64,000 bases of DNA from Flavobacterium hibisci (lineage in GTDB: Bacteria > Bacteroidota > Bacteroidia > Flavobacteriales > Flavobacteriaceae), in assembly GCF_020026925.1 (NCBI RefSeq), contig NZ_JAIQDW010000005.1, forward strand, positions 1 through 64,000, given 5' to 3'. The position numbers and the translations under genes were made by a program. The notes below the pieces were generated by a model that had not been told where the DNA came from, did not search any database, and saw only the letters and a program-made list of their open reading frames with translations. Positions 1-9,891 of the stretch are shown here, one piece after another. Positions within the stretch are counted from its first letter, which is position 1. Every line of letters starts with the position of its first letter.

Positions 1-94
1 CCTAAAAATCAGTCAAAAAAAGGAAAATCATCTTTAAAGCCGAATTCCGAAAACCGAATTAATTTTTTATAGCTATCTTAATTTTTTATAAACG

Positions 95-131
95 AAAAGA
101 AGCTGTCCTTTTGAGACAGCCTCTTTTTTAT
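95..131 (+). terminator. rho-independent terminator of an upstream off-window gene
   Basis: The stem GCTGTC/GACAGC is extended by flanking AGA/TCT pairing and followed by a run of T. It would end a plus-strand gene lying before the window. The rest of bases 1-227 shows no open frame and must hold the promoter of the next gene. Confidence 0.7.
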
Positions 132-227
132 TTCTTGGCATATATTTTATAATTCTGTAAGTCCTGTAAGAAATTATATAAAGAGAAGTCTTTTTTAGTT
201 TGTCAATTTGTAAAAACAAATGACATT

Positions 228-884
228 ATGAAAACTTTTTTACGCAATAATGGTTTAGGTATCTGCTTTTTAGCATTATTTATTGTAGCATTACTTGGGC
301 AGATAATTTTTGGTTTTAAAGAACATAATAAAGAACTTATAGAAGAAGGGAGTACAGCCATTGAATTTTCGGCTTATCTTGTTTCCGGCCACTTTATCCA
401 GTCTACATTTGAAAATTGGGAAAGCGAATTTCTGCAAATGGCCTTATTTGTTGTATTTACCATTTTTCTAATGCAGAAAGGTTCTTCTGAATCTAAAGAT
501 TTTGATAAGGAAGAAGAAGTAGACAGAGAACCATCACCTATCCGAAAAAACGCACCATGGCCTGTAAAAAAAGGAGGATTGGTTTTAAGCCTTTACAAAC
601 ATTCACTTACCATTGTTTTATTTTTATTGTTTATAGCGTCATTTATAGCTCATTTTTACGGAAGTCTTAAAGACGAGAACGAACAGCTATCACTCAAAGG
701 GTTGCCTGTAGAATCTGCATCAGATTATATTGGGGATTCGAGGTTCTGGTTTGAATCTTTTCAGAACTGGCAAAGCGAATTTCTCTCTGTATTTGCAATT
801 GTAATACTTTCCGTTTATCTGCGGCAGATTGGATCATCACAATCTAAGCCAGTAGATGCACCACATATGGAAACAGGCGAATAA
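228..884 (+). CDS. DUF6766-like membrane protein with internal duplication
   Basis: This 218-residue protein consists of two similar halves. Each half has an N-terminal hydrophobic helix (about 9-28 and 122-144), a short soluble stretch containing a NW-SEFL motif, and a second hydrophobic helix ending in a GSS-(E/Q)SK tail (about 68-90 and 184-208). The repeated motif and tail show the duplication directly. It resembles the small DUF6766 membrane proteins, known to me only as a family of unknown function. A charged linker with several Glu and Asp joins the halves. The gene sits first in a stress-gene block, 47 bases ahead of the next plus-strand gene, so the two may be cotranscribed. No enzymatic residues are evident, and function is unknown. 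Confidence 0.75.
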   Translation: MKTFLRNNGLGICFLALFIVALLGQIIFGFKEHNKELIEEGSTAIEFSAYLVSGHFIQSTFENWESEFLQMALFVVFTIFLMQKGSSESKDFDKEEEVDREPSPIRKNAPWPVKKGGLVLSLYKHSLTIVLFLLFIASFIAHFYGSLKDENEQLSLKGLPVESASDYIGDSRFWFESFQNWQSEFLSVFAIVILSVYLRQIGSSQSKPVDAPHMETGE

Positions 885-931
885 TACCTTAAATTTTAAA
901 AAGGGATTTTATCAATTAAAAACTTATCATT

Positions 932-3112
932 ATGCACACAGTTACACCCTGGAGCGCAACTGCCCAGGCAGATATTGAAAATAGTGACATCCTTTTGGAA
1001 AGGAAATTGCTTAATTATACCTGTCAATTTTACAATACAGGCGATTCGCTCTGGATTGTAGTGCTCATGCCTGAAAATGGAAAAATAGCCTTTCGTGCAG
1101 CATTTGGTATGAATAGCTGTTTTGAAATTATCAATCTTTTTGATGACAGAGACACGATTGTCATTGTGCTAAATTCAAGACTTGGAGAGTATGAAGTCCG
1201 GGTTAATTTTCCGAATCTGACAATACCTTTACTGCATTATACAACTACTTTCAAGGGAAATACGGCCTTGATGATTCCGTTTTCGCCACGAGACATACTT
1301 CCGCTTACCCAAAATGGAAATGTCGAAAATACAAGTGGAAGAATTCATATGGAGCAATTTGGATCCAGATCAGGATTATTATTTGCTAGCATTACAAAAC
1401 CACGGACAGGGTCTTTTTTTTATTTTCAAAATCTTACTTCGTTGTCTGAATATTGTGAAGCAACTAAAACGGAATCAAAAAATACTGTTGGAGGAAACTG
1501 GCCTGAAATTGGATTTCAGCTTCCTCCTACTGACGAATTACCACTTCCTTCAGGAAAAGCTTTTACTATTTCAGATGCTTATATAGTGTTTGATACTGAA
1601 ATATTTGAAGAAACATCTGATATCTGTGAACATTTTTTAAATAATCTTGTTAAGATTTATAAAGTGCTGCAACAGCCTAGAATTGAATATCATAACTGGC
1701 CTGAAATTGCTCAAAAGGCAGCAACAGATTTAACTAATAACAAAGGTGCATGGACACAAAAAAACGGAATTCTGTATTTGAGTGCCTACTTATGCGATTA
1801 TGAAACACCTCCTGAAAGCATGGTTCAGCTTGCTGTACTTACTCCTTTTAAAGAATATGAAGAATGGATCTCTGAAAAACAACCTATTTGTGATGATTTG
1901 ATTAAAGGTCTGTCCGCTTTTTACGACCCAAAAATAAATTGTATTAATCGCTGGCTTCCTTCAATGGTTGATAAACTGGACCAGTCTGAGGAACACAAGA
2001 AGGAAATGGTGATGGATTCGTGGTATCTGCATCATCCTTTAATGAATTTGGCAAGGCTGGCTTTGGCAGGTGACAAAACTTCAGAGAAACTGGTATTGGA
2101 TTCTATAGAATATGTTATAAAAGTTGCTCATCATTTTGAATATGAATGGCCCGTATTTTATAATATGGAAACCCTTGAAATAATCAAAGAAGAAACGGAA
2201 CCAGGTGCTGGCGGAGAAAATGATGTTCCGGGGTCTTACGCGCATTTAATGATGCTGGTTTTTAAACTAACCAAAGAAGAACGCTATTTAAAGGAAGCAA
2301 AAAAAGCAGCAAAAAAATTAGCAGATTTGGGGCTAAACATTTTATATCAGGCTAATAATACCGCTTTTGCAGCAGGTGCATTATTAGAATTGTACAAAAT
2401 TACCAATGAAAAAATATACCTGGATTTAAGCTATACCTGCCTTACAGGATTGTTTAAAAATATTCAGCTGTATGATTGCAGATACGGGTTTGGTAAAAAT
2501 TACAGTAATTTCTTTTCAATTTTCCCTCTAAATAATGCGCCTTATACTGCTGCCTATGAAGAATTAGAAGTATATGCTGCATTATCAGAATATATGATTC
2601 AGGCGAAAAATGTTGAAATTTTACCGGCATTAAAAACGCTGCTTCCTGAATTCATTAAATATGCTGTTGGCAGGATTGCTTATTATTACCCTACGATGTT
2701 GCCTAAAGAAATGCTCTCTGAAGAAGTTAAAACGGGGGAAATTCAGGCTGATCTGTGGATTCCGCTGGAAGATTTATACAACGGCTGGGAAAAAAGCGGG
2801 CAGGTTGGTCAGGAAGTATATGGAGCGGGAATGGCATTTGGCGTTGTTCCTAGACAATACATCAAAATCGAGGAAGATTTTCTTCTTTTTATCGATTATC
2901 CTGCTCAATTTCATAAAAGAGGAAAAGCTGTCACCATACAACTTGATGGAGATAAGGACCTGTGCTACAATTTAAAAATTATAAAACTTAATCATCACAA
3001 GATTCAGACAAAAGTATTTCAAAATAATGAAATTCTTAAACCATTCAATAAAAGTGCGGAAAGGCATGAATATGAAATTTCGGGTCTGGGTGTAATTAAA
3101 GTAAAATGGTGA
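932..3112 (+). CDS. large protein of unknown function, probable alpha/alpha-toroid C-terminal half
   Basis: This is a 726-residue protein I do not recognise. The first 230 or so residues look beta-rich. The second half (about 340-600) is a series of amphipathic helix pairs with aromatic and acidic loops (EYEWPVFYN, GAGGENDVPGS, TAAYEELEVYAA), which resembles the six-hairpin or alpha/alpha-toroid fold of glycoside hydrolases and epimerases. A short beta-rich tail follows. There is no clear signal peptide, so it is probably cytoplasmic. It lies between the DUF6766-like gene and an SDR, all on the plus strand. A role on a sugar substrate is only an inference from the helical repeat pattern. Confidence 0.7.
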   Translation: MHTVTPWSATAQADIENSDILLERKLLNYTCQFYNTGDSLWIVVLMPENGKIAFRAAFGMNSCFEIINLFDDRDTIVIVLNSRLGEYEVRVNFPNLTIPLLHYTTTFKGNTALMIPFSPRDILPLTQNGNVENTSGRIHMEQFGSRSGLLFASITKPRTGSFFYFQNLTSLSEYCEATKTESKNTVGGNWPEIGFQLPPTDELPLPSGKAFTISDAYIVFDTEIFEETSDICEHFLNNLVKIYKVLQQPRIEYHNWPEIAQKAATDLTNNKGAWTQKNGILYLSAYLCDYETPPESMVQLAVLTPFKEYEEWISEKQPICDDLIKGLSAFYDPKINCINRWLPSMVDKLDQSEEHKKEMVMDSWYLHHPLMNLARLALAGDKTSEKLVLDSIEYVIKVAHHFEYEWPVFYNMETLEIIKEETEPGAGGENDVPGSYAHLMMLVFKLTKEERYLKEAKKAAKKLADLGLNILYQANNTAFAAGALLELYKITNEKIYLDLSYTCLTGLFKNIQLYDCRYGFGKNYSNFFSIFPLNNAPYTAAYEELEVYAALSEYMIQAKNVEILPALKTLLPEFIKYAVGRIAYYYPTMLPKEMLSEEVKTGEIQADLWIPLEDLYNGWEKSGQVGQEVYGAGMAFGVVPRQYIKIEEDFLLFIDYPAQFHKRGKAVTIQLDGDKDLCYNLKIIKLNHHKIQTKVFQNNEILKPFNKSAERHEYEISGLGVIKVKW

Positions 3113-3188
3113 TATAACAAACCTAATAAGCCTCATTTTAAATAACAACAATCAGACAAATTTTAATCAAACTCTTTATAAAACAAAT

Positions 3189-3947
3189 ATGGAAAATTTA
3201 ACGAACTACTTTGGACAAAATATAAAAGATAAAAGAATTGTGATTACTGGCGGTACAACCGGAATTGGAAAAGCAATAGCCGATTTATTGATATCACTCG
3301 GCGGACGCGTGCTTATTTTTGGAAGAAACCACGAAGATTTTAAAAGTGCATTTGATGACATCAAACAAAAATTTCCTGACTGTGAGCTTTATGGCACTCC
3401 GGCCGATGTAACTAAAAAAGAAGATGTGCAAAAAATAATGGAAATAGCGGAAAACGATCTTGGAGGAATTGACATCCTTATCAACAATGCCGCTTTACCA
3501 GCTGACGGCCTTACAGGGAGCGCTTTCGAAGATTATAAATATGTGATTGATACTAATATTACAGGATATTTAGCTTTTGCCGAAGAAGCTGTTTCGAGGA
3601 TGAAAAACCAAAAATCAGGGTATATTATAAACATTGGATCTATGAGTGCAGAAACAAAGTCGCCTGAAAGTACTATTTATGTTGCCACGAAGCAGGCAAT
3701 AAGAGGTTTCAGTACTTCTTTGCGTAAGGAAGTCAATGCTTTTGGAATCAAAGTTTCTCTTATTGAGCCCGGAGCGGTAACAAGTGACATGCAGCCCGGT
3801 ACAAAAGATGAGCACAACGAAAAAATAGATAAAATGGAAATGCTGAAAGCAGAAGACATTGCCATGAGTGTTTTATTTTGTTTGTCCCAGCCTCAAAGAT
3901 GTGATATTGTAACTATGCAAATACGTCCACATCTGCAGATTATTTAG
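3189..3947 (+). CDS. SDR family oxidoreductase
   Basis: This is a 252-residue classical short-chain dehydrogenase. The N-terminal Rossmann cofactor motif TGGTTGIG is at 20-27, the NNAA motif near 98, the catalytic Ser in GSMSAE near 150, and the YVATK catalytic Tyr/Lys at about 164-168. The length is normal for the family. The substrate cannot be told from sequence. The gene lies between the toroid-like gene and catalase in a block rich in redox functions, so a role in stress metabolism is plausible but not shown. A 199-base gap follows before katE. Confidence 0.9.
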   Translation: MENLTNYFGQNIKDKRIVITGGTTGIGKAIADLLISLGGRVLIFGRNHEDFKSAFDDIKQKFPDCELYGTPADVTKKEDVQKIMEIAENDLGGIDILINNAALPADGLTGSAFEDYKYVIDTNITGYLAFAEEAVSRMKNQKSGYIINIGSMSAETKSPESTIYVATKQAIRGFSTSLRKEVNAFGIKVSLIEPGAVTSDMQPGTKDEHNEKIDKMEMLKAEDIAMSVLFCLSQPQRCDIVTMQIRPHLQII

Positions 3948-4146
3948 ACAGTTTACGAAGAAATGGTAATTGTGAAATATACTTAAGCAATTGTATAAAA
4001 TAGCCGTTTTTATATCATTTAAATTTGAAAAAAGAGGAGAACTCTTAAAGTATAACTCCCTGTTAATCTGCATCTATAAATAACAGATTTCTAAAAAAAG
4101 ATCCTCCACGTTTTAATTTTAACTATGTAAAAATTCATTAATCAGT

Positions 4147-6288
4147 ATGAAAAATTTTCAAGACGACAAACAGCGAGATTTGTCTATAAACAAATCAGAC
4201 GGAACCAACAAATTCCTCACTACCGATCAGGGTGTCCGAATTAATGATGATAATAATTCTCTTAAAGCGGGCGAAAGAGGCCCTTCCTTATTAGAGGATT
4301 TCATTTTAAGGGAAAAAATCACCCATTTTGACCATGAACGTATTCCGGAAAGAGTAGTTCACGCACGTGGTTCAGGAGCACATGGCTTTTTTGAAGTAAC
4401 CAATCCAATTCCAGAATTGACAAAAGCTGGTTTTTTAAAAGAAGCCGGAATTAAGACTCCCGTTTTTGCAAGATTTTCTACCGTTGCCGGTTCTCGCGGA
4501 TCTACTGACCTTGCAAGGGATGTTAGAGGATTTGCTGTTAAATTTTACACACAGGAAGGTGTTTATGACCTCGTTGGAAACAATATTCCCGTATTTTTTA
4601 TTCAGGACGCATCAAAATTCCCTGATCTCGTTCATGCAGTAAAACCTGAGCCTCACAACGAAATGCCTCAAGCTGCCTCTGCACATGACACATTTTGGGA
4701 TTTTATATCTTTAATGCCCGAATCAATGCATATGATTATGTGGGCGATGTCTGATCGGGCGATTCCAAGAAGCTATCGAATGATGGAAGGTTTTGGAGTC
4801 CATACTTTCAGATTAATCAATGAAGCCGGAGAATCTACCTTTGTAAAATTTCATTGGAAACCAAAATTAGGAACCCACGCCGTAGCCTGGGATGAAGCAC
4901 AAAAAATTTCTGGTAAGAATCCGGATTTTCACAGAGAAGATTTATGGCAGGCTATAGAAATGGGCAATTTTCCTGAATGGGAACTAGGTGTTCAGGTAAT
5001 TCCATCAGAAGATGAAAACAAATATGAATTTGATTTACTCGACCCAACAAAAATTGTTCCCGAAGAAATAGTTCCGGTTACTATTGTTGGAAGAATGGTA
5101 CTGAATAAAAATCCGGATAATTTCTTTGCAGAAACAGAACAGATTGCTTTTCACCCCGGACATGTTGTACCCGGAATTGATTTCTCTAATGACCCGTTGT
5201 TACAAGGAAGATTATTCTCATATACAGATACACAGCTTACCAGATTAGGCGGGCCGAATTTCCATGAAATTCCAATTAACAGAAGCGTTGCCCCCGTTCA
5301 CAATAATCAGCGTGATGGGTTTATGCGTCAGGAAGTTAACAAAGGCCGAGTAAGTTATCATCCAAATTCACTAGGCGGCGGATGTCCGTATCAGGCTCAA
5401 ATTGCCGAAGGTGGGTTCTCTAGTTTTAACGAACGTATTGAAGCACATAAGGTGAGAGAAAGAAGCGAGAGTTTTGCAGATCACTTCGGTCAGGCAAAAT
5501 TATTCTTTAACAGCCAGACCCCTGAAGAAAAAAGCCATATTGTAAAAGCGCTTCGTTTTGAACTTGGTAAAGTAGAAACTACTGCTATCAGAGTAAGAAT
5601 GCTAGGACTTCTTTCGCAAGTGGATGCACAATTAGCTGAAAAAGTGGCATTAGGTTTAGGAGCTTCTGTACCTCCAATACCTGAATTTCCTGCTAATAAA
5701 GGAGTTTCTCCGGAAAACGAAGGCGGAAATCAGGAACCTAAAACGGTTGAATCCTCTGTTAGTGTATCAGAAGCATTAAGTATGGTTAAAAATCCAACGA
5801 ACTCACCTACAATCGAATCCCGAAAAGTTGCCATACTTTGCTCGGACGGAGTTTCTGAGGCAGCAGTAATGAATATCAAAAGTGCCCTTAAAAAACAAGG
5901 TGCAAAAGGATGTGTAATTGCCCCACATTTAGGATCTGTTCTTACAGATGCTGATGGAGCACTTGCTGCTGAATTTAGTTTTCTTACAGCATCCTCGGTT
6001 TTATTTGATGCAGTGTATGTGCCTCACGGAATTGGACTTAATGTTTTAGCAGAAAATGATGATGCCCTGGAATATCTTAATGATGCATACAAACATTGTA
6101 AAGTTATAGGAGCTGACGGAGAAGCATCTGAAGTATTGAGCGGAACTGCTTTTGCTTCAAAACTAACAAATGATGATCCTGGAATTATTATTACCAGCGA
6201 AGTAGGATCTGAAGCATTTGCGCAGGAATTTATCGACGCAATGGCCATGCACCGTTTCTGGGATCGTGAACCAAACTTATATATTTAA
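4147..6288 (+). CDS. katE: large-subunit (HPII-type) catalase
   Basis: This 713-residue haem catalase decomposes hydrogen peroxide to water and oxygen. The distal His is in VVHARG near residue 72, the active-site Asn is in LVGNNIPVFF, and the proximal haem-ligand Tyr is in RLFSYTDT near 359. The length is that of clade 2 catalases. Residues from about 555 on form the extra C-terminal flavodoxin/DJ-1-like domain (RKVAILCSDGVSE onward) that small catalases lack. The next gene starts only 15 bases downstream and encodes a ferritin-fold stress protein, so the two probably form an operon. There is no signal peptide, so the protein is cytoplasmic. Family assignment is firm. Confidence 0.96.
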   Translation: MKNFQDDKQRDLSINKSDGTNKFLTTDQGVRINDDNNSLKAGERGPSLLEDFILREKITHFDHERIPERVVHARGSGAHGFFEVTNPIPELTKAGFLKEAGIKTPVFARFSTVAGSRGSTDLARDVRGFAVKFYTQEGVYDLVGNNIPVFFIQDASKFPDLVHAVKPEPHNEMPQAASAHDTFWDFISLMPESMHMIMWAMSDRAIPRSYRMMEGFGVHTFRLINEAGESTFVKFHWKPKLGTHAVAWDEAQKISGKNPDFHREDLWQAIEMGNFPEWELGVQVIPSEDENKYEFDLLDPTKIVPEEIVPVTIVGRMVLNKNPDNFFAETEQIAFHPGHVVPGIDFSNDPLLQGRLFSYTDTQLTRLGGPNFHEIPINRSVAPVHNNQRDGFMRQEVNKGRVSYHPNSLGGGCPYQAQIAEGGFSSFNERIEAHKVRERSESFADHFGQAKLFFNSQTPEEKSHIVKALRFELGKVETTAIRVRMLGLLSQVDAQLAEKVALGLGASVPPIPEFPANKGVSPENEGGNQEPKTVESSVSVSEALSMVKNPTNSPTIESRKVAILCSDGVSEAAVMNIKSALKKQGAKGCVIAPHLGSVLTDADGALAAEFSFLTASSVLFDAVYVPHGIGLNVLAENDDALEYLNDAYKHCKVIGADGEASEVLSGTAFASKLTNDDPGIIITSEVGSEAFAQEFIDAMAMHRFWDREPNLYI

Positions 6289-6303
6289 TTAAAAAAAATA
6301 ACC

Positions 6304-6903
6304 ATGAAAAATTCAGAAAAACAAGGTCAGACAAATGCGACCCAAGGAAAAGCAACTGAAACAAAAGCTATAAAAAGTAATGACAAAGCAAATATTGTAG
6401 CGCCAGCCGCTGATGCTGCAACCGAATTAAAAGAACTTTTTGTTAACAGTCTGAAAGATATTTACTGGGCAGAGAACGCACTTGTGGGCGAATTGCCAAA
6501 AATGGCTGCTAATGCGAGCTCTCCGGGACTTGGAAGCGCAATCTTAGAACATCTTGACATAACTCAGCTTCAGGTAGAAAGGCTGAAACAAGTTTTCGAC
6601 CTTTTAGGCGAAAAAGCCGAAGGAAAAAAATGCGAAGCTATGGCTGGATTACTCAAAGAAGGCGACAGTATTCTTGAAGAAACAACCCCAGGACCTGTTA
6701 GGGATGCTGGTATTATTGCTGCTTCCCAAAAAATTGAACATTATGAAATAGCTACATACGGAACGTTGGTTGCTTTTGCAAAAACACTCGGAGAAAATGA
6801 TGCTGCAAAACTATTAACACAAACACTTGCAGAAGAAAAAGAGGCAGATTGCATACTTAACGATGTTGCTTTAAATGTCGTAAATATGGTAGCAGCTGAA
6901 TAA
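6304..6903 (+). CDS. YciE/DUF892 ferritin-like stress protein
   Basis: This 199-residue protein has a low-complexity N-terminal tail rich in Lys, Thr and Ala (about 1-40) followed by a four-helix ferritin-like domain. The signature ELKELF-N-LKDIYWAE is at about 47-64, with later helices carrying EHLDIT, KIEHYEIATYG and EEKEAD, whose Glu and His residues fit a di-metal site. DUF892 proteins such as YciE are associated with osmotic and oxidative stress, but their biochemical role is not settled. It starts 15 bases after katE and ends before a strong terminator, so it is probably the second gene of a katE operon. Confidence 0.88.
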   Translation: MKNSEKQGQTNATQGKATETKAIKSNDKANIVAPAADAATELKELFVNSLKDIYWAENALVGELPKMAANASSPGLGSAILEHLDITQLQVERLKQVFDLLGEKAEGKKCEAMAGLLKEGDSILEETTPGPVRDAGIIAASQKIEHYEIATYGTLVAFAKTLGENDAAKLLTQTLAEEKEADCILNDVALNVVNMVAAE

Positions 6904-6942
6904 TACTATTTTTTTTAAATATATTTTCTTCCATTTTATTAG

Positions 6943-6973
6943 AAAACATCTGTTATACGACAGATGTTTTTTG
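6943..6973 (+). terminator. terminator of the katE operon
   Basis: A perfect AAACATCTGT/ACAGATGTTT stem with a six-base loop is followed by a T-rich tract 40 bases after the YciE-like stop codon. Confidence 0.85.
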
Positions 6974-6998
6974 TATTATCATATAATTTGATTTTCTT

Positions 6999-7496
6999 AT
7001 GTATAAAACTGCTTTAGATCCTCTGATAGATAGTTCCAGCAAAATATTGATTCTCGGAACAATGCCGGGCGATCAGTCTATCGCTAAACAGCAATTTTAC
7101 GGGAATAAGGGAAATCATTTCTGGAAAATCATATTTACTATTTTTAATGAAGATTATATCCAATCTTATGAGGACCGCAAAATCTTTCTTAAAAAATATA
7201 AAATTGCCCTCTGGAATGTCTTAGCCTCCTGTATCAGAGAAGGAAGCAGCGATTCTAAAATAACCAACGAAACAGTAAATGATTTTGTCAATTTTCATAA
7301 ACAATATCCAAACATTCAGTATGTGTTTTTTGAAAGTAAATCGGCAGCTAAATTTTTCTATAAATATTCAACTCCACAAGCAGGTATATCTTATCACACC
7401 CTTCCCTCAACCAGTGGCTTACATGCAGGAATCTCTTTCAATCAAAAAGTCGAAATGTGGAAAATTATAGCAGAAACAGCAAATGATTTAAGCTAA
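6999..7496 (+). CDS. DNA-deoxyinosine/uracil glycosylase-like protein
   Basis: This 165-residue protein is of the uracil-DNA glycosylase superfamily, of the kind named hypoxanthine/deoxyinosine DNA glycosylase. The N-terminal motif GTMPG is at 20-24, where the superfamily places its catalytic loop. LWNVLASC follows near 70, and the minor-groove intercalation loop LPSTSG lies near 134. It would excise deaminated bases in the cytosol and begin base-excision repair. The position next to catalase and a stress protein fits a DNA protection role. It starts about 25 bases beyond the katE terminator, so it probably has its own promoter. Confidence 0.8.
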   Translation: MYKTALDPLIDSSSKILILGTMPGDQSIAKQQFYGNKGNHFWKIIFTIFNEDYIQSYEDRKIFLKKYKIALWNVLASCIREGSSDSKITNETVNDFVNFHKQYPNIQYVFFESKSAAKFFYKYSTPQAGISYHTLPSTSGLHAGISFNQKVEMWKIIAETANDLS

Positions 7497-7619
7497 ATTA
7501 AATTGAAATTTTATCAAAAAGTAGTCATCTAATTATATAAATAAATTGTTTAATAGTGTAAAAATTCTCATTTGTGTCTTTATTATTTTTAATCATAATG
7601 AAATAATTTAATGTGAATT

Positions 7620-8423
7620 ATGGAAGAGTTTTTCAGAGATATTGTAAATCATATAAAGGGATATTATAACAATATTGTTGACCTTATGCCAAAATTACTA
7701 CTGGCTGTTGCTGTCATTTTAATTTCATGGTTTATAGCATCACGTGTCAGGGGATTTGCAGACAGAAGATTAAAAATCAGAATGCATGACCCGTTATTGG
7801 CAACTTTTATTGCAAATCTTCTTAAAGCTGTCCTTATAATAATTGGCTTCCTGTTTATGTTTCGTGTTATCGGACTTACGGGAGTAGCACAAAGTATTCT
7901 TGCCGGAGCCGGCATATCAGCTTTTATCATTGGATTTGCGCTTAGGGATATTGGTGAAAATTTTTTAGCCGGAATTTTGCTGGCATTCAAAAGACCGTTT
8001 TCTGTCGGAGATATTATTGAAACCAATGGTGTAAAGGGAAAAGTAGTAGCCCTTAATTTACGCGACACTCAAATAAAAAGCGCCAGCAAAAACATTTATG
8101 TGCCGAATGCCCTTTTAATAAAAAATACTCTCATTAATTTTAATAGCGATGGATATTTACTGCAGGATTTTACCATTGGACTTGAATATGGTTCTGATTA
8201 TAGAAAAGCACTGGATTTGATTACCGAAGTATTGAAAAAAGACAGTGAAATTGTAGACAAAGATTATTTCAATTCAGCGGTAGTTTCCGGCATTACTGGA
8301 AATACCATTCAGATCAACGTAAGATACTGGGTAAAAACAGATCTTTCTATAAGTGAGCATCTTTCTGAAATGATTATAAAAGTCACTGAAATGCTGAAGG
8401 AAAACGGATTTACTATCAAATAA
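7620..8423 (+). CDS. small-conductance mechanosensitive channel, MscS family
   Basis: This 267-residue inner-membrane channel releases osmolytes on hypo-osmotic shock. Three hydrophobic helices are at about 22-42, 63-84 and 90-115. The pore helix carries the Gly/Ala-rich AGAGISAFIIGFALRD pattern. It is followed by the MscS beta domain (PFSVGDIIE near 128, YVPNALLI near 161) and a C-terminal alpha/beta domain. Length and order are those of the minimal MscS type. The gene is alone on its strand and ends at a bidirectional terminator shared with the convergent alcohol dehydrogenase. Confidence 0.93.
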   Translation: MEEFFRDIVNHIKGYYNNIVDLMPKLLLAVAVILISWFIASRVRGFADRRLKIRMHDPLLATFIANLLKAVLIIIGFLFMFRVIGLTGVAQSILAGAGISAFIIGFALRDIGENFLAGILLAFKRPFSVGDIIETNGVKGKVVALNLRDTQIKSASKNIYVPNALLIKNTLINFNSDGYLLQDFTIGLEYGSDYRKALDLITEVLKKDSEIVDKDYFNSAVVSGITGNTIQINVRYWVKTDLSISEHLSEMIIKVTEMLKENGFTIK

Positions 8424-8445
8424 ATGTACGTTAACATATAAAAAT

Positions 8446-8496
8446 AAAATCCTAATTCTCTAATTCATCTTAGGGAATTAGGATTTTGTTTTTGAC
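8446..8496. terminator. bidirectional terminator between mscS and the alcohol dehydrogenase
   Basis: The AAATCCTAATTC/GAATTAGGATTT stem is flanked by A and T tracts on the two sides and lies exactly between the convergent stop codons. Confidence 0.85.
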
Positions 8497-8502
8497 TAAA
8501 AA

Positions 8503-9672
8503 CTACTGCCATGGATCTAATACAACTTTCACACAGCCATCTTCTCTTTTCTTAAAAATATCATAAGCATGAGAAATTTCAGATAAGGGCAATCGGTGTG
8601 TAATGATATCATCTAGTTTCACCTTGCCCTGAACTACATATTCTAAAAGCTTATCAATATGTTTATGAGCCGGAGCCTGACCTCCTTTAAGAACTATTCC
8701 TTTATCAAAAAACTGCCCAATAGGAAAATTATCATAATTTACCCCATAAACACCTAATACGGAAACAATGCCACTACGTCTCACAGCACTCATACAGGCT
8801 TCAAGAACTTTAGTAGATCCTTTTTCAAAATTTACTGTAGCTTTTACACGATCAGCAAAACTACGATCCGGCTCAAAACCTACTGCATCAATACATACGT
8901 CTGCTCCGCGACCTTGTGTAAGAGCCCGAATCTGCTCAATTACATCTTTTGCGCCATCTTCCCAAAGTATTGTTGTAGCTCCTGTTGTTGCTTTTGCTTT
9001 GTCCAGTCGAAATTGTAACGTGTCTACAATAATGACCTGATCAGCCCCGCGAAGCCAGGCACTTTTGGCAGCCATTAAACCCACAGGACCAGAACCAAAT
9101 ATCGCCACGGTTTCACCCCCTTTTACTTCTCCCCAATCCACTCCTGTATATCCGGTTGGGAAAATATCCGTCAGGAAAAGCACTTCTTCGTCAGTTAAAT
9201 TCTCAGGAACAATTCTGGGACCATAGTTCGCATAAGGTACGCGTACATATTGTGCCTGACCTCCATCGTACCCGCCATATAAATCGGTATAGCCAAAAAG
9301 TGCACCTCCTTTTTCTGTTAATATCCCTCCTTCTGGTCCATAATTCTCAGGGTTGCTATGCTCACAATTTCCAGGCACATCATGATTACAGAAAAAACAA
9401 TTTCCGCATGCAATTGGAAAAGGGACAACAACCCGGTCTCCTCTTTTAAGATGGGTAACGGCAGAACCCGTTTCTTCTACTATCCCCATAAATTCATGTC
9501 CCAGAACCATTGGTCTTGGCTGCGGAAAACCTCCTGAATAAATATGCAAATCAGATCCGCAAATTGCAGTTGAAGTTACCTTTAAAATAATATCATCTTT
9601 TTCTTTTAGCTTAGGATCATCTACTGTATCGTATTTAATCGATCCCGGTCCGTGTATGACTGCTGCTTTCAT
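8503..9672 (-). CDS. zinc-dependent alcohol dehydrogenase, formaldehyde-dehydrogenase-like
   Basis: This is a 389-residue medium-chain dehydrogenase. Catalytic zinc ligands are Cys38 and the GHE at 58-60. Structural zinc cysteines are Cys89, Cys92, Cys95 and Cys103. The NAD(P)-binding GSGPVG is near 193. The insertion after the structural zinc and the long loop with DLYGGYDGGQAQYVRVP resemble glutathione-independent formaldehyde dehydrogenases, so a short aldehyde or alcohol substrate is likely. It is transcribed alone, divergently from the FAD/Rieske gene. The substrate is not determinable here. Confidence 0.92.
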   Translation of the reverse strand: MKAAVIHGPGSIKYDTVDDPKLKEKDDIILKVTSTAICGSDLHIYSGGFPQPRPMVLGHEFMGIVEETGSAVTHLKRGDRVVVPFPIACGNCFFCNHDVPGNCEHSNPENYGPEGGILTEKGGALFGYTDLYGGYDGGQAQYVRVPYANYGPRIVPENLTDEEVLFLTDIFPTGYTGVDWGEVKGGETVAIFGSGPVGLMAAKSAWLRGADQVIIVDTLQFRLDKAKATTGATTILWEDGAKDVIEQIRALTQGRGADVCIDAVGFEPDRSFADRVKATVNFEKGSTKVLEACMSAVRRSGIVSVLGVYGVNYDNFPIGQFFDKGIVLKGGQAPAHKHIDKLLEYVVQGKVKLDDIITHRLPLSEISHAYDIFKKREDGCVKVVLDPWQ

Positions 9673-9891
9673 AGTATATTTTTTTTAAATTAAGAATTGT
9701 AAGTAACTACTATTAAGCAGCTTAGTTTTACATTATTTAGCCTAAGTCTTACATAAATACACAACTGGCAATCCTATAAAATTTAAAAATAAAATTGTAA
9801 GAATTGAATATTGATCGATAGTAGCTTTGAAACATTTCGCTTACTATACTTTACATCGCTATTAATTGATTTTTTATTTAAAAAATATCTT

